Positions 1 to 5,182 of a stretch of 13,637 nt of DNA are shown piece after piece. The notes below the pieces were generated by a model. That model ran no database searches, was not told the DNA's origin, and saw only the letters and a program-made list of their open reading frames with translations. The position numbers and the translations under genes are program-made. Origin of the DNA: CAIYRG01 sp035577685 (GTDB taxonomy: Bacteria > Pseudomonadota > Alphaproteobacteria > Micropepsales > Micropepsaceae); contig DATLVC010000107.1 of NCBI GenBank assembly GCA_035577685.1, forward strand, positions 1 to 13,637. The letters run 5' to 3'. How positions within the stretch are numbered: the first letter of the stretch is position 1; every line of letters starts with the position of its first letter.

Positions 1-587
1 TCATAGCGCTCAAGGCCCATCTCGGTGCGCCGCACGCCGCTGACGATTCCAGAGGTCACGGTCTGTCCGATCCCAAAGGGATTTCCGATCGCCAGCACAT
101 AGTCGCCGACCTCGAGCCGATCCGAATCGCCGAACGCGACCTCCGGCAGGTTGGGGACGGCAACCTTTATGATGGCGACATCCGTATCCGGATCGGAGCC
201 CTGGAGCACGCCTGGGACCTCGCGCCCGTCCGCGAAGGTGACGATGATTTGGTCCGCGTTCTCGACGACATGACTGTTGGTCACAATCAGGCCAAGCCGC
301 CCGTCGAAAACCACACCCGAGCCGGCGGTGGAGGCCTGGGTCTCCGGAGGCATTTCGGGGAGGCCGAAGAATTGCCGCAGCATGGGATCATCGAACAGCG
401 TGTCCCGCCGCTGGCCCGCAGGCATCCTGACGGCGATGCTGACAACGGCGGGGGCGACTTTCTTGATGATCGGGGACAGCGTCGGGATTTGCCCGCTGAT
501 GATGGGCTCGATCGGGGCGGTGGCGTAGGCCGGCACCAAACCTGCGAGTGACAGGCCAACCGCGACAAGTGCTACAAACCGAGACAT
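1..587 (-). CDS. DegP/HtrA-family periplasmic serine protease, N-terminal part (runs off the left edge)
   Basis: The frame opens at ATG 587 after a GAAGGG ribosome-binding sequence and stays open to base 1, giving 195 residues without a stop. Residues 1-23 form a signal peptide ending in PAYA. The trypsin-like fold follows: catalytic His106 lies in TNSHVVEN and catalytic Asp136 in DTDVAIIKV. The family's GDYVLAIGNPFG and GQTVTSGIVSGV segments are present. The catalytic Ser (GNSGG) and the PDZ domains would lie beyond the window, so the number of PDZ repeats is unknown. Members of this family degrade or refold damaged periplasmic proteins. A near-perfect FNR/FixK box about 80 bases upstream suggests low-oxygen control. 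The gene is separated from the upstream cluster by a terminator, so it is probably its own transcription unit. Family assignment is secure; I cannot choose between DegP, DegQ and DegS types. Confidence 0.93.
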   Translation of the reverse strand, partial: MSRFVALVAVGLSLAGLVPAYATAPIEPIISGQIPTLSPIIKKVAPAVVSIAVRMPAGQRRDTLFDDPMLRQFFGLPEMPPETQASTAGSGVVFDGRLGLIVTNSHVVENADQIIVTFADGREVPGVLQGSDPDTDVAIIKVAVPNLPEVAFGDSDRLEVGDYVLAIGNPFGIGQTVTSGIVSGVRRTEMGLERY

Positions 588-660
588 CGTTTTTCCCTTC
601 GGGATCGCGTCCGTGCCGAGTTGGCAATGGCGATTACGCCCGAAGTGGATGGTCCCGGCG

Positions 661-674
661 CTGATTCAGATCAA
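661..674 (-). promoter_or_regulatory. FNR/FixK-type operator upstream of the HtrA-family gene
   Basis: Read on the minus strand the site is TTGATCTGAATCAG, matching TTGAT-N4-ATCAA at 9 of 10 defined positions. Its centre lies about 80 bases before the protease start codon. A class II site (centred near -41.5) would put the transcript start near base 626 and the -10 region near 631-636 (TAATCG), which is a weak match. The site is an observation; use by FNR, FixK or another CRP/FNR-family regulator is inference. Confidence 0.6.
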
Positions 675-687
675 AGGCCAAAAGGGA

Positions 688-711
688 TTTTCGGAGGTTT
701 CTGTCCGAAAA
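688..711. repeat. Perfect 8-bp inverted repeat overlapping the terminator T-tract
   Basis: TTTTCGGA (688-695) and TCCGAAAA (704-711) form an exact 8-bp stem with an 8-base loop. On the minus strand its first arm includes the T-run that follows the GC-rich hairpin at 717-746. It could be a second weak terminator, a transcript 3' end stabiliser, or a regulator site for the downstream protease gene. The sequence alone does not decide. Confidence 0.5.
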
Positions 712-746
712 ACGGCGGTCTGAGCCACCCAAAGGTGGCCCAGACC
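707..746 (-). terminator. Rho-independent terminator after the DUF6644 gene pair
   Basis: Two nested arm pairs form a strong hairpin: GGTCTG/CAGACC (717-722 and 741-746) outside GCCACC/GGTGGC (724-729 and 734-739). There is a single A/C mismatch between them and a 4-base loop. Read on the minus strand the stem is followed by GCCG and then five T (708-712). It begins 31 bases after the stop codon of the last gene of the cluster, as expected for a minus-strand intrinsic terminator. The T-run is short and slightly displaced from the stem. Confidence 0.75.
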
Positions 747-776
747 CGCGATTATTCCTTGAGGACAGCCCCGGGA

Positions 777-1271
777 CTACACGAAACCGATTAGACGGCC
801 GCAAACAAGGACGCTGATCCAGAACGCAAGAGAAAGGCTGCCGGCCAAGCGCACCGCCGTGGGCGGGAAGGGTGCGCGATCCCAAACGGCAACACCCTTG
901 AAGGTGACGTGCTGGAAGACCAGCATGTTCAAACCGGCCAGTGCAATCAGGATCATCTTCACATCGAAAAACGCGATTCCAAGATAGGTGAGCGGTTTCG
1001 ACGCGAAGAGAAGCAGACCGAAAATCGTGGCGATCACGAAGCTGATCCAGGTCCAGGGCAGCATCTCGTCAGAGACCTCCGTCACCGGCCGGTTGCGCCA
1101 GACAAGACCAGCCAAGCGCAGATCGAGCCGCATGATGGACCCCACCACGATCACGATCGCAACGACATGGATCGTTTCAAGGGCCGGGAAAATCCAAACC
1201 GAGTCCCGGATCGCTTCGGCCATTTGCGTGTCGTTCAGCCACTGCAAAGCATCGACAAAAGGATTAGACAT
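777..1271 (-). CDS. DUF6644-type four-helix inner-membrane protein, copy 2
   Basis: This 164-residue protein has four predicted membrane helices, at roughly residues 28-48, 72-92, 99-119 and 142-162, and no signal peptide. It resembles the uncharacterised DUF6644 family and is a divergent paralogue of the gene immediately upstream. Shared landmarks include an Ile-His pair in helix 1 (His35), LPWTW at 70-74, a Lys-Met pair around 104-105 in helix 3, and GRLI near the C terminus. The ATG at 1271 is preceded by AGAGGCG. A 38-base gap separates it from its paralogue, and a terminator follows, so it is the last gene of the cluster. The shared helix-1 His could in principle bind haem or pass electrons or protons, but that is speculation. 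No function is known to me. Confidence 0.82.
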   Translation of the reverse strand: MSNPFVDALQWLNDTQMAEAIRDSVWIFPALETIHVVAIVIVVGSIMRLDLRLAGLVWRNRPVTEVSDEMLPWTWISFVIATIFGLLLFASKPLTYLGIAFFDVKMILIALAGLNMLVFQHVTFKGVAVWDRAPFPPTAVRLAGSLSLAFWISVLVCGRLIGFV

Positions 1272-1309
1272 TTTCGCCTCTTACATAATTGCTGTGAACA
1301 GTGACAAAC

Positions 1310-1828
1310 TTAGAGATCCTGTCTCATATCCAGATAGGCAATCAGGCGCCCTAACGCGGCGATGCCGACCCAAAGAAAGAGCGATAGCGTCGCCAACATG
1401 CGGCCGGTTTGCCGGCGTTGAGGCGAAAGCTCCCAATAATTGGGGTCTTTCTTCAACGTGATCTGATAGATCAGGGTCGTTGCCGCGGTCAGGACCAGCA
1501 TCGCCATCTTTATACGGAAGCCGATATTGAGCAGCTCGCGCCCCGGCTCGGCGATGGTTTGAAGCGCGCCGGTCAGGAACAAGACAAAGAGCGCACCCCA
1601 CACCCAGGGAATCAATTGGCGCGCGAGTTGTGCGAATGTCTGGCGCGTTCCGCCGATCCCCAGGAGATGGAGATTGAGCACGCCCACGGAGATCAGCACG
1701 ACCGCGACGGCGAGGATGTGAATGCACTGTGAAACCGGAATGATCAGCCAGGTCGACAGATGCGTCGTATCAGCGAGAAACGCGCTGAGTTGCGTCTGCG
1801 CCAGCCATTGGGAGAAATCTTCAAGCAT
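1310..1828 (-). CDS. DUF6644-type four-helix inner-membrane protein, copy 1
   Basis: This 172-residue integral membrane protein has four predicted helices, at roughly residues 30-55, 75-95, 105-125 and 142-162. It shares the helix-1 Ile-His (His37), LIPWVW (72-77), the Lys-Met pair (107-108) and a C-terminal GRLI with the next gene. That pattern suggests an old tandem duplication. The two copies differ in their loops, and the second copy's His117 (VFQH) is Ile here (IYQI), so they are not redundant recent duplicates. The ATG at 1828 follows AGGGAG at good spacing. It lies 69 bases after the small membrane protein gene and belongs to the same likely transcript. Function is unknown. The association with a cytochrome c and a periplasmic enzyme suggests a membrane anchor or a redox or quinone-facing partner (inference). 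Confidence 0.82.
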   Translation of the reverse strand: MLEDFSQWLAQTQLSAFLADTTHLSTWLIIPVSQCIHILAVAVVLISVGVLNLHLLGIGGTRQTFAQLARQLIPWVWGALFVLFLTGALQTIAEPGRELLNIGFRIKMAMLVLTAATTLIYQITLKKDPNYWELSPQRRQTGRMLATLSLFLWVGIAALGRLIAYLDMRQDL

Positions 1829-1897
1829 AATTATGCTCCCTGCGTTGCATGAGCGGGTAATCGTGGAGAGATGAAAATCGGATGAGGCCGGCTGCCG

Positions 1898-2095
1898 TCA
1901 GGCTGCCTTTTCGTGAATGGTTGCGTGGGTGGGTTGCGCGTGCGGCTTGGCAACTGTTGGTGCCGCGGCCGGCTCGGCAGCGGGGCTAGTGCCCGCGATC
2001 TTCCGTGTCGTCCATTCGGCATAGGCCAGAACGGCGGCAAATACGCTCAAGGCTGCAAGAACAAGGGCGAGAAACAGGACGCTTTCCAGAGGCAT
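1898..2095 (-). CDS. 65-residue single-span membrane protein with Ala/Pro-rich tail
   Basis: The ATG at 2095 has GGGAG eight bases upstream. The frame gives 65 residues: one hydrophobic helix at about residues 5-25, then EWTTRKIAG, then a low-complexity tail rich in Ala, Pro, Thr and His ending in EKAA. The Arg-Lys directly after the helix favours a cytoplasmic C terminus. The frame stays open upstream, but no plausible start lies there and that stretch is the intergenic region and the cytochrome gene in another frame. It is the first gene after a perfect FNR/FixK box and precedes the DUF6644 pair. It could be a small assembly or stabilising subunit of a membrane complex, comparable in size to accessory subunits of oxidases. 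I recognise no named family. Confidence 0.72.
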   Translation of the reverse strand: MPLESVLFLALVLAALSVFAAVLAYAEWTTRKIAGTSPAAEPAAAPTVAKPHAQPTHATIHEKAA

Positions 2096-2152
2096 GATGA
2101 ACACTCCCAATTCTTTCGAAAATGAGAATGCATGAACGGCCTGTAATGCTGC

Positions 2153-2166
2153 TTGATCTGGATCAA
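2153..2166 (-). promoter_or_regulatory. Perfect FNR/FixK operator upstream of the small membrane protein gene
   Basis: TTGATCTGGATCAA is an exact match to the TTGAT-N4-ATCAA palindrome bound by FNR, FixK and related CRP/FNR-family regulators. It lies in the 107-base gap between the cytochrome c stop and the 65-residue gene, centred 64 bases from that start codon. With class II spacing the transcript would begin near base 2118 and the -10 region would fall near 2125-2132 (TGCATTCT on the minus strand). This points to a separate internal promoter for the membrane-protein genes. Which regulator uses it is not visible. Confidence 0.75.
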
Positions 2167-2202
2167 AAGCCGGACTTTTTGCCCCACCCCCGGCTGGGCG
2201 CT

Positions 2203-2568
2203 TTATTTGTTGAGAATCGGTATCGACTTCACATCCGGCGGCGGCGGTAGGCTCGACACGAAAGCGTGGATGTCCGCCACCTGCTGGTCCGGCATGGCAG
2301 ATTCCACGTAGGGGGGCATCTCGTTTACCGGATGGCGGAGCTGGTTGCGAAACGCTTCGAGGCCGATCCCCATATTGGCGATGCGCAGTCCGCCGGTCCG
2401 CCCGCCGCCGCCCTGGCCTGCCGTGCCGTGACAATAGGAACAGCCGTTCGCCATATAGAGCGCGCGTCCCTTCGCCGGATCGCCTTTGGGCGAATCCGCC
2501 GCCCATGCGGTCGAAACGCCGAAGGCAAGCGCTGCGGTCATGACACGCGAGAGTATCGTTGTTCTCAT
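2203..2568 (-). CDS. Periplasmic mono-haem cytochrome c (class I)
   Basis: This 121-residue protein has a Sec signal peptide at residues 1-23, ending AWA before ADSPKG. The haem attachment site is CSYCH at 43-47. The Met ligand is probably Met84 in EMPPY, although Met92 (AMPDQ) is possible. The tail after the haem fold is proline-rich (PPPPDVKSIP). The fold and spacing match short class I cytochromes that act as electron acceptors of periplasmic dehydrogenases. The ATG at 2568 follows the stop of the TPP enzyme gene after one base (TGA-g-ATG), so the two are almost certainly translated together. This is the main reason to think the enzyme's electrons go to cytochrome c. Haem would be attached in the periplasm by the cell's cytochrome c maturation machinery. 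Confidence 0.93.
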   Translation of the reverse strand: MRTTILSRVMTAALAFGVSTAWAADSPKGDPAKGRALYMANGCSYCHGTAGQGGGGRTGGLRIANMGIGLEAFRNQLRHPVNEMPPYVESAMPDQQVADIHAFVSSLPPPPDVKSIPILNK

Positions 2569-2569
2569 C

Positions 2570-4510
2570 TCAGCGCCCTTGGGTCACAACATCGACCAGG
2601 ACCGGTTCGCCGCCTTTGACGATGGCCTTGGCGCGCGTCAGGGCCGGCCCCAGATCCTTGGGATCGCTGATCGGGCCGATTGCGGCAATGCCCATGCCTT
2701 GCGCGATTTTCGCGTAATCGATGTAGGGGTCGCGCAGCGTGGTGCCGATATGGGCACGGTCGAGCCCGCGCATGTGGCGGTTGGCCATACGCTGCACATG
2801 CATCAGCTCCTGGTGATAGCCGCGATTGTTGTGCATCACGAACATCAGCGGAATCTTGTGATGCGCCGCGGTCCACAAGACGCCAATGGTCATCAACAGA
2901 TCGCCATCGCATTGGATCGCCACCGTGAACCGCCCGTGCTTGCGGTTGGCGAGCGCGGCCCCTACCGACGCCGAGGCGCAATAGCCGATGCCCATGCCGC
3001 CACCGTCGCCGATGAAGTGATAGGGCTTGTCCATGGTCCACAGGCGCTGCGGCCAATAGGAGAGCGAGGCGGTCGGCGAGGCCATGGACCAATCCTCGTC
3101 CTTGACCTGGTTCCAGACTTCGGCGCAAAGCCGCCCGGTTGAGACAGGGCTCGCGTCCCAGCCATAGGTCGCATCGGTGCGGGCGCGTTCGAAATCGGCC
3201 TTGTGCATTTCGGCGAACTTCTTGCCGCGCGTTTCGAACGCCGATTTCTTGCCCGCGTCGACATGGGTCTTCACCGCTTCGATCAGCATCGGCATGGTGG
3301 ATTCTCCGTCGCCGGTGATGGCCATGTCGACGTCGGCGAAGCGCTGGAAATCCTGATAGTTCGATTTGGTGTAGAGATCGCCGCTGCCGAGGCTGATGAG
3401 CTTGGCGCCGGGCTTGGTGATCGGCTTCGAGGTACGGTGGATCTGGTCACGATAGGAATTGATGGTGCCCCAGTAATCGGTCATCTCCAGGCCGAGCACG
3501 ACGTCGGCCTGGGAGAGATGGGCGCGCGCGCGGCTGCTCTGGTTCAGGGGATGGCGCGACGGCAGGTTGAGCCGCCCGCTGGTGTCGATCACCGGGCAGT
3601 GCAGCGTCTCGGCCAATTCGACCAGCAACTTCCCGCCTTGCGCGGTGCGCGCATAGTGGTCGGCGATGAGCACCGGATTTTCCGCTGTGGCCAGGAGGCG
3701 GGCGGTTTCGGCCACCGCGCCGGCATCGCCCTGCGGCGCCGAAATGCGCGGCAGTTTCGGGATGCGCAAATCCATGCCGGCCGGAATCGGGTCTTCCTGA
3801 AGCGCGCCATCGGCCACCAGCAGCACCGGCAGAGTCGGCGGCGTCATCGCGATCTTGTAGGCGCGCACGGCGCTTTCGGCGAAATGCTGCAGTGAGGCCG
3901 GGTTGTCGTCCCATTTGAGAAAATCGCGCGCCACCGCGGCGGGGTCCTGGGCGCTGTGATTCCATTCGATGCCCGGACGGCGCAATTGCACGTCCATGAT
4001 GTTGCCGATCACGACATAGACCGGCACGCGGTCGCACCAGGCATTGTAGAGCGCCATGGTTGCATGGTGCAGGCCGACCGTGCCGTGCGCAAAGACACAG
4101 AGCGGTTTGCCTTCGATTTTATAATAGCCATGACCCATGGCGACCGAGATTTCCTCATGCGAACAGGTGAGGAATTCGGGGTCTTTGTTACCGCCGTAAT
4201 TGATCAGGGATTCGTGCAAGCCCCGAAAGCTGGAAGCCGGATTGGCCGCCATATATTCGAAGCCGAGGCTCTTGATGCAGTCGACCATGAAATCGCTGCC
4301 GCTCTTGCCTTCGGTGAGCACCTCGAGCTCGGGCGGCACCTGGGTTTCGGCGGCTTTGTTGGGGAGCGGAACGGGATTGTTCGCCGGCGCCGGTGCGCCT
4401 GTCTGGGCCACCGCATTCAGCGGCGCCGCAATTGCCGCCGCCCCGGCAAGCCCGGCGCCCTTTAGAAATCTGCGGCGCTTGACGTTTGGAACATCCTTTT
4501 CACGCGACAT
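2570..4510 (-). CDS. Tat-exported thiamine-pyrophosphate-dependent enzyme (acetolactate synthase/decarboxylase superfamily)
   Basis: I chose ATG 4510 (646 residues) because GGGAG lies at correct spacing and the twin-arginine signal sits right behind it: RRRFLKGAG at 12-20, a hydrophobic stretch, then a likely cleavage after AVA near 35. An upstream start at 4558 would add 16 unlikely residues. Domain order is that of the TPP superfamily. The N-terminal pyrimidine-binding domain (about 68-235) has HEE at 118-120 supplying the probable catalytic Glu. A middle domain follows (about 260-415), then a C-terminal pyrophosphate domain (about 455-640) with the Mg/TPP signature from Asp535-Gly-Asp537 to Asn561-Asn562. 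Family members cleave or form bonds next to a 2-keto group; the substrate cannot be read here. Export by Tat suggests the cofactor is loaded in the cytoplasm. A cytochrome c gene follows by one base. I cannot tell whether it binds FAD or is an oxidase, decarboxylase or ligase. Confidence 0.9.
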   Translation of the reverse strand: MSREKDVPNVKRRRFLKGAGLAGAAAIAAPLNAVAQTGAPAPANNPVPLPNKAAETQVPPELEVLTEGKSGSDFMVDCIKSLGFEYMAANPASSFRGLHESLINYGGNKDPEFLTCSHEEISVAMGHGYYKIEGKPLCVFAHGTVGLHHATMALYNAWCDRVPVYVVIGNIMDVQLRRPGIEWNHSAQDPAAVARDFLKWDDNPASLQHFAESAVRAYKIAMTPPTLPVLLVADGALQEDPIPAGMDLRIPKLPRISAPQGDAGAVAETARLLATAENPVLIADHYARTAQGGKLLVELAETLHCPVIDTSGRLNLPSRHPLNQSSRARAHLSQADVVLGLEMTDYWGTINSYRDQIHRTSKPITKPGAKLISLGSGDLYTKSNYQDFQRFADVDMAITGDGESTMPMLIEAVKTHVDAGKKSAFETRGKKFAEMHKADFERARTDATYGWDASPVSTGRLCAEVWNQVKDEDWSMASPTASLSYWPQRLWTMDKPYHFIGDGGGMGIGYCASASVGAALANRKHGRFTVAIQCDGDLLMTIGVLWTAAHHKIPLMFVMHNNRGYHQELMHVQRMANRHMRGLDRAHIGTTLRDPYIDYAKIAQGMGIAAIGPISDPKDLGPALTRAKAIVKGGEPVLVDVVTQGR

Positions 4511-4544
4511 CGCTGTGCTCCCATTCCCGCGAATTTGCGGCCCC

Positions 4545-4575
4545 CTTGCGGACACCAAGCTTAGACGCCCGCAAG
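4545..4575. repeat. 7-bp inverted repeat in the leader of the TPP enzyme gene
   Basis: CTTGCGG (4545-4551) and CCGCAAG (4569-4575) are exact inverted arms separated by 17 bases, centred about 50 bases upstream of the start codon at 4510. They lie in the 99-base gap that separates the YfiR-like gene from the TPP enzyme gene, where a promoter for the latter is expected. No T-run follows, so it does not look like a terminator. It may be a regulator site or a leader hairpin. I found no FNR/FixK box in this gap. Confidence 0.35.
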
Positions 4576-4609
4576 AATTGTGTCGATAATGGGAGCTGGT
4601 GGCGGCGCG

Positions 4610-5182
4610 CTAATATTCCGTGATCATCAGGCGAAAGACGCTGGAAAAGACCGTGTTGCTTTCGGCCGCGGCTTTGCGATTGACGACCACCTCGATTTTG
4701 GGCCGGGACTGAATCCCGATGGTGCAAGTGCCGTTCTTCACCTGCGTGATATCGAAGGTGATGCAGGTGATCTTTCGTCCTTTGCTGACGATGGCCACTT
4801 TGGAAGCCGCTGCCCCGATACCGTCGGTGAGAAAGAACAGGCCGACATCGGCATCGGCGAGCTGATCGGGTCTGACAAGAATGGGCTGCAGCAAATTATC
4901 CCCGGCGCGAACCTGATTGCTGAGGAGCGCCTTCAAATCATTGCCGTCCTGAACGGATTGCGCGGAATCGGGCGCAACGACGATACCTACGCGCATGACA
5001 CCGCTGCCGAACTTTTCGACAAAGCCGATGACACGTTCGGCGACCAGAACATCGGTCTGGGTGAGCGCGGCGTGAGCGGGGCCTGCGCCGAACGCGACGG
5101 CAAGGTACAAACCGAAGGCCGTCGCGCGCTTGATGGGCGCGCTTGTCGCAGGCAATTTCACCGCGAAGCGAAAGTTTATCAT
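4610..5182 (-). CDS. YfiR-like exported protein, likely periplasmic partner of the upstream GGDEF/EAL sensor
   Basis: This 190-residue protein has a long N-terminal export signal: a basic start, a hydrophobic core at about 21-35, and cleavage near PAHA at 38. The mature part has the shape of the YfiR/DUF4154 family: an alternating alpha/beta body, then a C-terminal strand-helix (KIEVVVNRKAAAESN at about 162-176) ending in SSVFRLM. Two cysteines, Cys140 and Cys153, are spaced much like a disulphide pair in Pseudomonas YfiR. In that system YfiR binds the periplasmic part of the cyclase YfiN and silences it until redox or envelope stress releases it. The ATG here overlaps the sensor gene's stop by 4 bases (ATGA), with no clear ribosome site of its own, so translational coupling and a shared job are likely. 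Similarity is moderate and based on pattern only. Confidence 0.65.
   Translation of the reverse strand: MINFRFAVKLPATSAPIKRATAFGLYLAVAFGAGPAHAALTQTDVLVAERVIGFVEKFGSGVMRVGIVVAPDSAQSVQDGNDLKALLSNQVRAGDNLLQPILVRPDQLADADVGLFFLTDGIGAAASKVAIVSKGRKITCITFDITQVKNGTCTIGIQSRPKIEVVVNRKAAAESNTVFSSVFRLMITEY

Noticed and set aside
2486..3142. A plus-strand frame of 218 codons across the end of the TPP enzyme gene.
   Set aside because: The minus strand here encodes the Mg/TPP signature and the cytochrome signal peptide; the plus frame is a shadow.
4576..4592. A possible FixK-like half site (TTATCGACACAA) upstream of the TPP gene.
   Set aside because: Spacing and half-site sequence do not fit TTGAT-N4-ATCAA or TTG-N8-CAA.
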